Assembly: GCA_964495785.1 (NCBI GenBank)
Contig: CAZBXL010000011.1
Coordinates: 3,469 to 67,468, forward strand
From: RFSX01 sp964495785
Lineage (GTDB): Bacteria; Bacteroidota; Bacteroidia; Chitinophagales; Saprospiraceae
Direction of reading: 5' to 3'
Length of the DNA: 64,000 bases
Made by a program: the position numbers and the translations under genes. Positions 16,981-25,884 of the stretch are shown here, one piece after another. The first letter of the stretch is position 1; each line of letters opens with the position of its first letter. The notes beneath the pieces are model-generated. The model ran no database searches, was not told the origin of the DNA, and was given only the letters and a program-made list of their open reading frames with translations.

Positions 16981-18105
16981 TTATTGATCAATATTTCGTC
17001 GACCATGTGTTTGTTTTATGATTAAGGGTAACAAAAAAGGAAAAATTTTCATCGAAGAAATCAAAATGTCTGTAAGTATAGTAATTTTAAAAAGTTTGGA
17101 TAAGGTATGGCCAGCATTTAGCCTTGCTTTAAATTCTTGATCCCACATCTTTTTATATCGTTGTTCTAACTCTGCTCTAGTAGATATTGTTCCACTAACA
17201 GCTTGTAATATAAGTTCTGAGGTCATCTCCGCAGCTCTGATTGCCATACTCATACCATTGCCAGCAAGAGGATGTATCATTCCTGCGCTGTCTCCACACA
17301 TTAATATATGATTGGACACGACTTGCTTATGATCAAAAGAAATTTGACTTATCGTGAGTGGTTTGTCAAATACCATTTTGTATTTCTGAAATGCAGTCTT
17401 TAGGTAGTTGTTTTTGGACATCACATTTTCTTGAAATGAATCAATATTTTTATAACTCTTAAATGATTTATAATCTGTGATGTAGCATACATTTATATGT
17501 CCAGATTCTACTTTTGATAAGCCACAGTAGCCTCCTTCGAAATTATGAAGATGCACTTCGTTGTCTGGAAAGTTTCCCTGATAATGTGCTTTGACAGCCA
17601 GGTAAGGAGAGCTTTCTTTAATGAATTTACGTGATAATTGTTTATCTAAAACTGATCTTTTTCCGTAGGCTCCTATGACATAGTTCGCCTGATAAGATCC
17701 ATGTTGAGAAGTTGTCACATTAAACATTTCCTCATTATAAGCTATGTCACTGACGGTGTCCTGAATTATCTCTGCACCATTATTCTGTGCTAATTTCGCT
17801 AATTCGTTATCTATACAATATCTGCTTATTCCAAAACCACCCAATGGAAGTTGAGTGCTGATTGCTCTGCTTTTAGAGTTGCTGATAATAAGCTTATTTA
17901 TTTTTTTTGCACCCTTAGAGAATGGGTCGAAGCCTAAATTTTGTAAGTAGGACAGGACTTCGTTAGAGATGTATTCTCCACAGACCTTATGTTTGGGGTA
18001 GGTATTTTTCTCGATTAAAAGAACGCTAATATTTTGTTTAGAAAGATGTGTAGCGCAGACTAAACCAGCTAATCCACCTCCAACGATAATAACTTGGTAA
18101 TTCAT
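16981..18105 (-). CDS. FAD-dependent oxidoreductase (geranylgeranyl-reductase/aromatic hydroxylase-like)
   Basis: 374 residues of the glutathione-reductase-2/PHBH fold. Dinucleotide-binding GGGLAGL at 9-15, a VCGEYIS stretch at 41-47 shared with geranylgeranyl-reductase-like proteins, and the FAD ribityl-binding LMCGDSAGMIHPLAGNG with Gly-Asp at 271-272. The C-terminal hydrophobic segments (about 345-366) suggest membrane association. In the Streptomyces srs operon a flavin monooxygenase (SrsC) hydroxylates the methylated alkylresorcinol to a quinone, and this protein holds the equivalent place. Saturation of a double bond in the lipid tail is the alternative. It lies 3 bases before the methyltransferase gene and 30 bases after the YceI gene. 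Confidence 0.9.
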   Translation of the reverse strand: MNYQVIIVGGGLAGLVCATHLSKQNISVLLIEKNTYPKHKVCGEYISNEVLSYLQNLGFDPFSKGAKKINKLIISNSKSRAISTQLPLGGFGISRYCIDNELAKLAQNNGAEIIQDTVSDIAYNEEMFNVTTSQHGSYQANYVIGAYGKRSVLDKQLSRKFIKESSPYLAVKAHYQGNFPDNEVHLHNFEGGYCGLSKVESGHINVCYITDYKSFKSYKNIDSFQENVMSKNNYLKTAFQKYKMVFDKPLTISQISFDHKQVVSNHILMCGDSAGMIHPLAGNGMSMAIRAAEMTSELILQAVSGTISTRAELEQRYKKMWDQEFKARLNAGHTLSKLFKITILTDILISSMKIFPFLLPLIIKQTHGRRNIDQ

Positions 18106-18135
18106 TAAAAAATTATAGAATTCTAAGTCACAGAA

Positions 18136-18681
18136 TTAAGGTTGAGCTACATAGTCAGCAGGTATTCTTAAGTCTACCCGGACATCATCACCTACTAAAA
18201 ATCCAAAGCTGTTACCTTTTATATTAAACAGTTCTCTGTTGACAACAGTATGACCTATGAGGTAATTCATGCTTTCTAATTTCTCTACATGAAAGTCTAT
18301 CGTATGCTGTTGGCTTACATCTTTGATTTTTAAGGTTCCCGTAACCTGATACCCTTCTTTTGTTTTGCTAATAGATTCTGATAAGAAATTTATTGTCGGG
18401 TATTTATTAATATCGAACCACTTAGAGCCTCTTGCATGTTTGTCTTTTAATTTATTTCCTGTTTTGATAGTAGAGACATCTACGTTAACGTTCATAGATG
18501 AATTTTGGATATTGTGTTCATCAAAGATGACTTCTCCTGTAAGTCCAGTAAGATAGCCTTCTGCTTTTTTAGTAGAGAAATTTATTGAATAATTCTCTTC
18601 CAGATTATAACTATTAGATGTGTAATAAGCACTTAGACTAATAGTTAGGCTGAAGAGAAGAAATAATGTTATAATTTTCAT
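18136..18681 (-). CDS. YceI-family periplasmic lipid-binding protein
   Basis: 181 residues with an N-terminal signal sequence and a YceI beta-barrel: YSINFSTKKAEGYLTGLTGE, then NVDVSTIKTGNKLKDKH, then SKWFDINKYPTINFLSESI. YceI proteins are lipocalin-like and bind isoprenoid chains or amides in a hydrophobic pocket. It ends 30 bases before the flavoprotein that begins the polyketide operon, so it may be its first gene. A role in binding or shuttling the lipid product through the periplasm would fit, but is inference. Confidence 0.92.
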   Translation of the reverse strand: MKIITLFLLFSLTISLSAYYTSNSYNLEENYSINFSTKKAEGYLTGLTGEVIFDEHNIQNSSMNVNVDVSTIKTGNKLKDKHARGSKWFDINKYPTINFLSESISKTKEGYQVTGTLKIKDVSQQHTIDFHVEKLESMNYLIGHTVVNRELFNIKGNSFGFLVGDDVRVDLRIPADYVAQP

Positions 18682-18772
18682 TTATCTGGAATCGACTTTA
18701 TAAGAATAGATAGCGCTAATGTTTTTTTACCTAAAATAATTTCAATCTAATAGAAGGTTCTGTAGGTAAATG

Positions 18773-19153
18773 TTATTCTTCAGAATCATTATGTGGCAAT
18801 ATATCTCCTGATATATATTCATCTAAGATTTCTTCGAGATTGGGCTTAGGGACTAATCCTGCAAAGCGTTCTACTAATAATCCATTATTAATAAACATTA
18901 TTGTTGGGATTGATTTTATTTTAAAGTGGCTACTTAATTTGGGATTAGTCTCAGTGTCAACTTTAGCTACAAGAGCACGTCCTTCATATTCTTCAGCTAA
19001 CTCGTCTATAATGGGGGCTATCATATTACATGGGCCACACCAATCTGCATAAAAGTCTAACAACACAGGTATCTTTGATTGCATGACAATCTCGTCATAA
19101 TTCGCATCTGTCACCTGCGTAGTTGGATATTTTGGTTTTTTATTCCAGAACAT
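18773..19153 (-). CDS. thioredoxin
   Basis: 126 residues. The active site DWCGPCNM has Cys39 and Cys42, and the cis-proline loop is SIPTIMFINNG. There is no signal peptide, so it is a cytoplasmic disulfide reductase. A short acidic tail (PHNDSEE) extends past the usual end. It precedes the YceI gene by 91 bases on the same strand, so co-transcription with the polyketide operon is possible but less convincing than for YceI. Confidence 0.96.
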   Translation of the reverse strand: MFWNKKPKYPTTQVTDANYDEIVMQSKIPVLLDFYADWCGPCNMIAPIIDELAEEYEGRALVAKVDTETNPKLSSHFKIKSIPTIMFINNGLLVERFAGLVPKPNLEEILDEYISGDILPHNDSEE

Positions 19154-19279
19154 ATTCTAAGTTTTCATGGAAGTTTAATACAATGATTATTCTACTGTAA
19201 TAAATTAATATATTTTCAAATAAACTACAATCTCTGATAAACTTAATCAATAATATACTATTAGTGACTTATAGCGGAC

Positions 19280-19303
19280 CTCATCACAATAGTAAGTGAT
19301 GAG
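19280..19303. repeat. inverted repeat CTCATCAC-N8-GTGATGAG between thioredoxin and SDR genes
   Basis: Perfect 8-bp arms with an 8-base spacer, in the 265-base divergent region. There is no T run on either strand, so it is more like a protein-binding site than a terminator. No regulator can be assigned. Confidence 0.4.
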
Positions 19304-19418
19304 ATTGATATCTGATTAATATAATTACTTTTATTTTCGAATCATTTATTGCCTTAGGTTTTAGATACTGAGTTACTAATATCCTTCTTTTAATCATACT
19401 CCCTATGAATATATAATC

Positions 19419-20384
19419 ATGAAAGTCTTTATTACAGGAGCCAGTGGACTTGTCGGCTCGCAGATCGTAAAATTGCTTCTGAGTCAGGGCTATCACATCA
19501 TAGCAATACGTAGAAGAAATAGTGTATTGAATTTATTAAATGATGTAAAAGATAAGATTGTTTGGCATGAGGCTGATCTTTTTGATACAGAGATTCTTTA
19601 TGATATTGCAAGTACTATTGACTACATTATCCACTGTGCAGGGGTTATATCTGAAGGGGATATCGATACGATGTATAAAGTTAATCTTGAAGGAACAACC
19701 AATATTGTTAACGTCGCTTTAGAGTCAAACGTAAAAAAACTAATTCATATAAGTTCTGTTTCTGCTCTTGGAAAAACCAAAGATGGTTCTTTGATTTCTG
19801 AGTCTACAAAATGGAAGGATGGTCCTCAAAATTCTAAATATGGTGAGTCTAAGATGCTTGGCGAAATCGAGGTCTGGCGAGGTATTGCAGAGGGTCTATC
19901 GGCCATCATACTTAATCCATCAGTGGTACTCGGAGTAGGAGATGGCAAGACTGGTTCTTCAGTAATATTACCTTTATTAGCTAAGGGGCCTCAGAAGTTT
20001 CTCCCAGGTGCTACGGGCTTTGTAGATGTTGTAGATGTAGCACGAATTACTTTATTAGCAATAGAATCAGAAGTAGAAAACGAACGCTTTATTGTAAATG
20101 GACATAATAAAAGCTTCAGGACATTAATGACTGATGCTTCTGTTCGTCTCGATACTCGTCCGCCTACCTCACCATTAGGAAATGGTGCTTTAAATTTTAT
20201 GTGTACTATAGATGCAATTGCTTCATTTTTTCTTTGGAGAGACAGAAAACTGACTAAGACTATGGTTATGCAGGCTACAAGATCTCTCAGCTACGATAAT
20301 TCAAAATCTAAGTCCGCATTTAATTTTGAGTATACGGATTGGGAGGAGACATTAGATAGAATATGCGAGTCTTATAAGTCTTAG
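19419..20384 (+). CDS. NAD-dependent epimerase/dehydratase-like extended SDR
   Basis: 321 residues. Nucleotide-binding GASGLVG at 7-13, VIHCAG-like IIHCAGV (70-76), ISSVSALG (111-118) and catalytic YGESK with Tyr141 and Lys145. These are features of extended SDRs such as nucleotide-sugar epimerases, dihydroflavonol reductases and 3-beta-HSD-like enzymes. Substrate cannot be assigned. It stands alone, divergent from thioredoxin. Confidence 0.9.
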   Translation: MKVFITGASGLVGSQIVKLLLSQGYHIIAIRRRNSVLNLLNDVKDKIVWHEADLFDTEILYDIASTIDYIIHCAGVISEGDIDTMYKVNLEGTTNIVNVALESNVKKLIHISSVSALGKTKDGSLISESTKWKDGPQNSKYGESKMLGEIEVWRGIAEGLSAIILNPSVVLGVGDGKTGSSVILPLLAKGPQKFLPGATGFVDVVDVARITLLAIESEVENERFIVNGHNKSFRTLMTDASVRLDTRPPTSPLGNGALNFMCTIDAIASFFLWRDRKLTKTMVMQATRSLSYDNSKSKSAFNFEYTDWEETLDRICESYKS

Positions 20385-20468
20385 TCTCATCTAAGGCCAT
20401 TTGTCACCTTTTCTATGGAGCTAGAAGAGAAAGCAAAACATCTTAATAATTTGATATAAGATTATGAG

Positions 20469-20612
20469 ATGCGTTTCCATCTTGTACTAATTCTGGGATA
20501 TCATGTCCCATCTAATACTGATATAATACTCGAGGCATGTTTAAAGCTGTATGATATATCATGGAGTAAATTAAACTGCTATCGGTATTATTCAGAAGAG
20601 TCAAATCAATAA
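20469..20612 (+). CDS. possible 47-residue ORF, unrecognised
   Basis: ATG to TAA, 47 residues beginning MRFHLVLILGYHVPSN, in an otherwise empty intergenic stretch. No family is recognised and there is no clear ribosome binding site. It could be a small protein, the remnant of a lost gene, or chance. Confidence 0.15.
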   Translation: MRFHLVLILGYHVPSNTDIILEACLKLYDISWSKLNCYRYYSEESNQ

Positions 20613-20632
20613 AGTATATATGATAAAAGGGT

Positions 20633-20666
20633 AAAAAAATGCCACTCAAGGTTCACTTGAATGGCA
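20633..20666 (-). terminator. Rho-independent terminator of the OmpA-domain gene
   Basis: Read on the minus strand: 11-bp stem (TGCCATTCAAG / CTTGAGTGGCA, one G-T wobble), 5-base loop and a T7 run. It lies 26 bases after the stop at 20692. Confidence 0.85.
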
Positions 20667-20691
20667 CTGATATGTCTTTGCTTGCTCTCTA

Positions 20692-22554
20692 CTAACCGTT
20701 CTCTAACTTACTCAACTCTTTCTTGATCATAGCGAGAGTGCCCGGCTGAAAATCCATCTCTAAGATATTAGTAGATTCAGTAGTGTAATTTTTAATAGCG
20801 ATATATGGTTTTTTGTTGACTAATTTAATACCCAATATTTTTACATCCTCCTCTTGCGGGATATCAGAAAAGACGACGCCATTACTGTTTGATTGAGGAC
20901 GCAGCATACTTTTGATATCGTCGAAAATTAAAAAGTATTGCGTATCATTATTTTCATCTTTTACATACAGATCACATTTTCTTGAGTAGTTTCTGAATCG
21001 ATCACAATTGATCCATCCGAGTTGGTTGATGCTTGCAACATAGCTGGAGAAACCTCTTCCGTCTATATTACCGGACCTTTCATATTCGAGTTCTATAGCC
21101 TTATTTCTGATATCATTCAATGATTTTTTAATAAGGCCGCCCATGATGTCTATGACTTTATAGTTACTATAGTCAGTGACTTGGATATTTATATGTCTTT
21201 CTCTGATAATCTTTTTTGTTTCATATCCAAAAGCTTTTTGCATAAGCTTACGATCAATAATCTTAAGTGATAATCCTCTATCAAAATTAGCCGTCAGCAT
21301 TGCTAAGATGTCTGACGTAGATTTTTTACCGATGTATTTTTTAATTTTATTTATACCAGATAGAGCCTGTACTTTAGCATGGAAGTTTTTAAAATTTCTT
21401 TTATACTCCCAGACTTGGCTCAGTCTATTGGTGACTTCTTGATTCCATTTTTCAAGTCTCTCTTCTTCTAATGGTTTTTGTATGTGGTATTCTGCAAGCG
21501 CCGCTTCATAGTTCTTGTATTTCTTTTCATAATTCTCATAATCAGAAGGGTAACCATATTGAGGTTTAGCGGGTGGATGGGGTAGTTTTCTTACTTTTGG
21601 ACGTGCTGGCAGTTTTTCAAAATCCAATGTAGGCACTGTCATATCTCCAAAGTCAAAATTAAGAATGTCACTTAAATCCAATCCGTGCAGGACATCTTCT
21701 TTTGTGCTGTTAGTGGTAGTGAATTCTTGCTGTGCTTGCTCCCAGTCCAGATTTCCATTCTCATCCTCTGTGGCATAGAATAACTCCATGTCTGATTTAG
21801 TTTCTTGTAGAGGATAGACGATATCCATTGACTTGCCATCTATTAATTTTAGCGGCTTACCATCAGCTGTGGCACTAATGAAGAGCATTCCTCCTGTCTC
21901 TAAGATTTCTCCCTTACTATGTGTAAATAGACCTTCTGCTATAAAATCTGAATAGGTAAAAGCTTCTTTAATTTCTACTGTGATACGATCATCAGTTATT
22001 GCTGTTCCGTCTTCGTGAACGAATGAGTTAGGAGGTATCGTAATGGTACTCCCAGCATTGCAATCTATGATCTGTTCTTTGGATAGGTCTACGCTGTAAT
22101 GTTGAGTATTGACTTTGTGAGCTGATGCAATTATGTCTTCACTATCTTCAAAGTCATAGCTTGTTGATATGATTTCAACTCGCCTATTTTTAGATTTCGC
22201 ATGACTTGTATTATCTGAATCAGCTAATTGTTTTTCTCCTAGCCATAAGATGTCTATTTGGTCTTCAGTGACTCCATTATTACTTAAGAAATTGACGACA
22301 GTCTCTGCTCTTTTTTGAGCGAGTACTTGATTGTAGTCGTCACTACCATCTTGATCAGTGTGTCCGATAACTTGTATTTCGAAATCAGAATGCGAGTTCA
22401 GTTCATGATATAGTTCGTCTAATTGAGCTACTTGATCTTGTCTTAATTCATGACTATCATGATCGAAATAAATAAAATTGTGAGTCGCGTTTTGGGATAG
22501 TAATTGTATGCTCATTAGGAGTAGGCAGAGCACGGTAAGAACGTGGTTCTTCAT
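20692..22554 (-). CDS. secreted protein with N-terminal OmpA domain and ZU5-like domain
   Basis: 620 residues with a signal peptide. Residues about 25-130 form an OmpA-like peptidoglycan-binding domain: FIYFDHDSHEL, then VIGHTDQDGS, LAQKRAETVVNFL and KSKNRRVEI. In most proteins this domain is C-terminal. Residues about 150-275 resemble the ZU5-type beta domain of Bacteroidota surface proteins (STITIPPNSFVHEDGTAI, then GLFTHSKGEILETGGMLFI). A proline-rich and charged helical stretch follows (about 310-390), and the last 230 residues are unrecognised. It probably tethers an outer-membrane or periplasmic structure to peptidoglycan. Terminator at 20633-20666. Confidence 0.85.
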   Translation of the reverse strand: MKNHVLTVLCLLLMSIQLLSQNATHNFIYFDHDSHELRQDQVAQLDELYHELNSHSDFEIQVIGHTDQDGSDDYNQVLAQKRAETVVNFLSNNGVTEDQIDILWLGEKQLADSDNTSHAKSKNRRVEIISTSYDFEDSEDIIASAHKVNTQHYSVDLSKEQIIDCNAGSTITIPPNSFVHEDGTAITDDRITVEIKEAFTYSDFIAEGLFTHSKGEILETGGMLFISATADGKPLKLIDGKSMDIVYPLQETKSDMELFYATEDENGNLDWEQAQQEFTTTNSTKEDVLHGLDLSDILNFDFGDMTVPTLDFEKLPARPKVRKLPHPPAKPQYGYPSDYENYEKKYKNYEAALAEYHIQKPLEEERLEKWNQEVTNRLSQVWEYKRNFKNFHAKVQALSGINKIKKYIGKKSTSDILAMLTANFDRGLSLKIIDRKLMQKAFGYETKKIIRERHINIQVTDYSNYKVIDIMGGLIKKSLNDIRNKAIELEYERSGNIDGRGFSSYVASINQLGWINCDRFRNYSRKCDLYVKDENNDTQYFLIFDDIKSMLRPQSNSNGVVFSDIPQEEDVKILGIKLVNKKPYIAIKNYTTESTNILEMDFQPGTLAMIKKELSKLENG

Positions 22555-22857
22555 AACTTTTGAAGTTTTGTGATTAGAAAATATTGCTGTTATATTCTAT
22601 GCCTACTGTAATATAACACTATTTTGTAAAAAGTATTTTACAAAAGAAGAGAAAGGTTAGTATACGTGTTCCTTCTCTGTAATAGTTTCTTATAATAAAA
22701 GGAATGTCTACCTTATGATCAGACTCAGCTTTTTTTGTATGAAGGCTAAGTTGTGAGAATTGATCACAGATGAATTTTACTTCATTTATATTGTTATAAA
22801 ATTTTTTACCTAAAGAAGATGTGTAGCTAAGAACATTAGTAATGCTCACTTTACATA
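22555..22857. other. intergenic stretch between OmpA-domain and acyl-CoA oxidase genes
   Basis: 303 bases. It contains only a doubtful 76-codon frame (22619-22849, minus); no terminator or RNA gene was seen. Confidence 0.5.
22619..22849 (-). CDS. doubtful small ORF, unrecognised
   Basis: 76 codons starting 8 bases after the acyl-CoA oxidase stop on the same strand. Composition is plausible and it ends in a hydrophobic-basic tail (ILTFLFFCKILFTK), but no family is recognised. It may be noise. Confidence 0.2.
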   Translation of the reverse strand: MSITNVLSYTSSLGKKFYNNINEVKFICDQFSQLSLHTKKAESDHKVDIPFIIRNYYREGTRILTFLFFCKILFTK

Positions 22858-25173
22858 CTAACTCACATCCTTCAAAGCAATAGGCGCCATTACCAACTCG
22901 TCAGGAATTGCAAAACCATCAACCAATGAGATTGCATGAGGCTTAATTTCTTGATAGAGTTTGCTTATCATACGACGTATAGCTTTAGTTTTGGACCCGA
23001 CCATGTAGTCTGATTCCAAGTACCAGCCTTTATTATTTTGGATAGTATCTAATGCATACAATTGAACTAAAGCATTCATGACTTTTTTATTGACCGGATT
23101 TTTTACTTTTTCGATGTTTGAGTAGAATGCATTAAGGGTGACTTGATCTACGTAAGCATCTGCAAGATCCATCATATGGTTTTGTACTTTAAGGAATGCT
23201 TGAAATGGATCTCCACCTCTCTTGATATACTTTTGCATACGTTCGCTGAGGGTGAGAAGAATTTTTCTTTTTCTATAGTTGAAAGCATGAAAATGAAACT
23301 TTGGATCGAGAAGATGTTCTACATCAGTCTGTCTGCCAAATATTGGATTCAGTTCGTATGCATCATGCTTAGCTTTGGTTAATACATATCTGAGAACGGC
23401 CTTATAGCCATCATCATGGAATGATTGCTTGAATTGTGTCAGTAAGCCCTTGGCGACCAGCTGCATCAAAACTGTATTATCTCCTTCAAATGTTGTATAT
23501 ATATCTGTATCACCTTTAAGTTGCGCTATTCTGTTTTCTGATAAGAACCCTTTGCCACCACACGCTTCTCTACACATTTGTATTGTACTTGTTGCATTCC
23601 ACGTAGCTTTAGATTTAAGACCTGCTGCCAGTGTTTCTATTTCTCTTGTTTCTTCCTCAGTGGCATTGACATATTTATCAGCGAGATCTCTTAATGCAAA
23701 ATGATAAGCATAGGTTCTTGCGATGGCTGGAAAGAGTCGTTTCTGATGAGTAGGGTAGTCAATTATTAGATTTTCAGGTAATCCATCTTTAGGAGCAAAT
23801 TGTCTTCTCTTGTATGCATATTTTGTAGCTATTGTTAGAGCCGTCTTACTTGCATTATTGCCTAAGAGGCCGACGCAGATTCTTCCTACAACCAGTGCTC
23901 CTAACATGGTGAAGAATCTTTTTGATTCATTTGGGATCGGGCTTTCGTATTGTCCTTCATCAGAGATGCTGCCATATCTGTTAAGAAGATTGTCTACGGG
24001 TACTCTTACGTTATCAAACCATAATCGACCATTGTCTACGCCATTAAGCCCCATCTTATGGCCACAATCTTTTACTTTAATTCCTGGTAGTAGATTATTG
24101 TCTTTATCTCTTATAGGTACGAGTACGGCGTGTACGCCTTGACTTTCTCCATTGATAATGAGCTGACAAAAAACGGCAGCCATATGACTATGGATCGCAT
24201 TACCGATGTATTCTTTCCCTGATTTGAAGTTTGGAGAATTAACTATGATTTCTTTGGTATTGTGGTCATAAGTGGCTGTCGTTTCTAAGTTTTTGACATT
24301 AGAGCCGTGCCCCGTTTCTGTCATAGCAAAGCAGCCGAGTAGTTCACACTTATGTAGTGCTTCGACATATTTTTTATGATGCTTTTCTGTACCTAACATG
24401 TATACCGCCCCACCAAATAATCCTATCTGCACACCAAATTTGATGGCTAAGCTAGAGTCTCCATATCCTAACATCTCGAATACGGCTATGTGCTTACCAC
24501 CTTCTTGGAGGCCACCATACTGTGTAGGAAAGGCATAGGCGCTTAGTCCTTGATCTGCTAATGCTTTGATTTGCTTAAGTATGTTAAGCCTGTGTATATT
24601 CTTATCAGTTTCTTGTGTAATTTCAAAGAGTGGGTCTCTTAGTAAAGTTCTTACTCTATCCTTGACAGTTTCATATTCACCATCTAGTAGTTGTTTTATC
24701 TCTCGGACATCGATCTCTTCAGTGGCGCTAACCTGAATATTTTCTTTCGGAAATATTTTGTTTAGAAGAAGCTGCTCACTTTCTGTTGATAGTCCGAGTG
24801 CTTCTTTAAGTTCAGTCATTGATTGATTTATATCAAGCTCATCCTGTTCATTAGACATGAGCTTATTGCTAGCGGCAATTTCTGAACCCAATTGGATAAG
24901 AGATTTCTTTTTCTCAGAATCAAAATCTATACTCGCTTTTTTTAGAGCTGATGCCCATAGTTTAAATTCACTTTGAGATGGCGGATTTTTTGGATTACTC
25001 CACTTTATGAGATATTCCTTATCACTATCGGTAAGGAATGTATAGCTGTTTATTTTATTGTGAATGAGTTTCATCTCAGAGGGGCTCAGTACAGAGTCCG
25101 ACCATCCTACATAGAAGATAGGTATCAAACTTAATATGCCTGGGGATAGTGTTTTTGTCTTTGTGTTACTCAT
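22858..25173 (-). CDS. acyl-CoA dehydrogenase/acyl-CoA oxidase-like flavoenzyme
   Basis: 771 residues. About the first 130 are a helical N-terminal extension not typical of short acyl-CoA dehydrogenases. The central part has the ACOX-type signature CFAMTETGHGSNVKNLETTA and the glutamate-bearing FEGDNTVLMQLVAKGLL at about 560, where peroxisomal acyl-CoA oxidases have their catalytic Glu. The C-terminal ACOX-like helical domain follows. It oxidises acyl-CoA to trans-2-enoyl-CoA with FAD. Whether oxygen or an electron-transfer partner re-oxidises the flavin cannot be told. It lies 23 bases after the GNAT gene, so the two are probably co-transcribed. Confidence 0.9.
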   Translation of the reverse strand: MSNTKTKTLSPGILSLIPIFYVGWSDSVLSPSEMKLIHNKINSYTFLTDSDKEYLIKWSNPKNPPSQSEFKLWASALKKASIDFDSEKKKSLIQLGSEIAASNKLMSNEQDELDINQSMTELKEALGLSTESEQLLLNKIFPKENIQVSATEEIDVREIKQLLDGEYETVKDRVRTLLRDPLFEITQETDKNIHRLNILKQIKALADQGLSAYAFPTQYGGLQEGGKHIAVFEMLGYGDSSLAIKFGVQIGLFGGAVYMLGTEKHHKKYVEALHKCELLGCFAMTETGHGSNVKNLETTATYDHNTKEIIVNSPNFKSGKEYIGNAIHSHMAAVFCQLIINGESQGVHAVLVPIRDKDNNLLPGIKVKDCGHKMGLNGVDNGRLWFDNVRVPVDNLLNRYGSISDEGQYESPIPNESKRFFTMLGALVVGRICVGLLGNNASKTALTIATKYAYKRRQFAPKDGLPENLIIDYPTHQKRLFPAIARTYAYHFALRDLADKYVNATEEETREIETLAAGLKSKATWNATSTIQMCREACGGKGFLSENRIAQLKGDTDIYTTFEGDNTVLMQLVAKGLLTQFKQSFHDDGYKAVLRYVLTKAKHDAYELNPIFGRQTDVEHLLDPKFHFHAFNYRKRKILLTLSERMQKYIKRGGDPFQAFLKVQNHMMDLADAYVDQVTLNAFYSNIEKVKNPVNKKVMNALVQLYALDTIQNNKGWYLESDYMVGSKTKAIRRMISKLYQEIKPHAISLVDGFAIPDELVMAPIALKDVS

Positions 25174-25196
25174 ATCTTATTTTATAATTATTTATC

Positions 25197-25643
25197 TTAA
25201 GCTTCCCAATAATAGTAATTATTAGTCTCTAATTTAAAATTGGTCGAGACATATAGTTGATTAGCAATATGATTATCTCTTTCAGTTTCTAACAGTAGCC
25301 CATGAGCTTTTGTTTCTTTTACAAGTCTTTTTGCACGACTAATCAATGCTTTAGATATGCCTTGTCCTCTATGGGATTTTTCTACATAGAGGTCATTGAG
25401 TATCCATGTTTTATTGAGACGTGTAGATGTAAATGAAGGGTACAATTGAGTAAAGGCTACAATTTGGCCATCGTTACTTTTTGCAATATAAATAACAGAA
25501 TCTTTATTTGTTATTCGCTCTTTGATGAACGTATTTGAGCCATTTGGGTTTGGTTCTTTCTTATAGAATACTCTGTATTTTTCAAATAAAGAGACAATCG
25601 CCTCCAGGTCAGTTATCGTTCCTTCAATAATTTCCATATTCAA
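25197..25643 (-). CDS. GNAT-family N-acetyltransferase
   Basis: 148 residues. The acetyl-CoA binding loop is VEKSHRGQGISKALI, followed by LVKETKAHGLLLETERDN and the C-terminal LYVSTNFKLETNNYYYWE strand common in small GNATs. Substrate unknown. It is the first gene of a probable two-gene unit with the acyl-CoA oxidase-like gene, and is divergent from the small membrane protein at 25885. Confidence 0.9.
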   Translation of the reverse strand: MNMEIIEGTITDLEAIVSLFEKYRVFYKKEPNPNGSNTFIKERITNKDSVIYIAKSNDGQIVAFTQLYPSFTSTRLNKTWILNDLYVEKSHRGQGISKALISRAKRLVKETKAHGLLLETERDNHIANQLYVSTNFKLETNNYYYWEA

Positions 25644-25852
25644 ATGTGTTTTATTTGTTGAGGTATCTATGATTTACACAGAAGTAATTTAAAACAAAAT
25701 CTCAGAATTCCATGACTATATATTTCTTAGTTTCCATTGATCTGATTAGCATATAAAATACCTTGAATTCTTAGTTGAAGATAATTCATTAGAATTTTAT
25801 ACGATTTATGAAAATCATACTTTAGGGTGAGATTCAATGATAGTTGCTTACA

Positions 25853-25860
25853 TACATTTG
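25853..25860 (+). promoter_or_regulatory. -7 promoter element (TACATTTG) for the small membrane protein
   Basis: Exact match to the Bacteroidota -7 consensus TAnnTTTG, 24 bases upstream of the ATG at 25885. No clear -33 element is seen. Confidence 0.45.
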
Positions 25861-25884
25861 TTATATAATTAAATACCAAATAGC

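Larger units (their letters stand above)
20385..20691. other. intergenic stretch with one tiny ORF and a terminator
   Basis: 307 bases between the extended SDR and the convergent OmpA-domain gene. It holds a 47-codon open frame at 20469-20612 and the minus-strand terminator at 20633-20666; nothing else is recognisable. Confidence 0.6.

Noticed and set aside
11888..18105. Operon as flexirubin or aryl-polyene cluster
   Set aside because: No DarA/DarB, no ammonia-lyase, no KS-CLF pair and no acyltransferase; the type III PKS defines a different pathway.
19284..19496. 70-codon minus-strand ORF over the SDR start
   Set aside because: Overlaps a confident gene and has no family resemblance.
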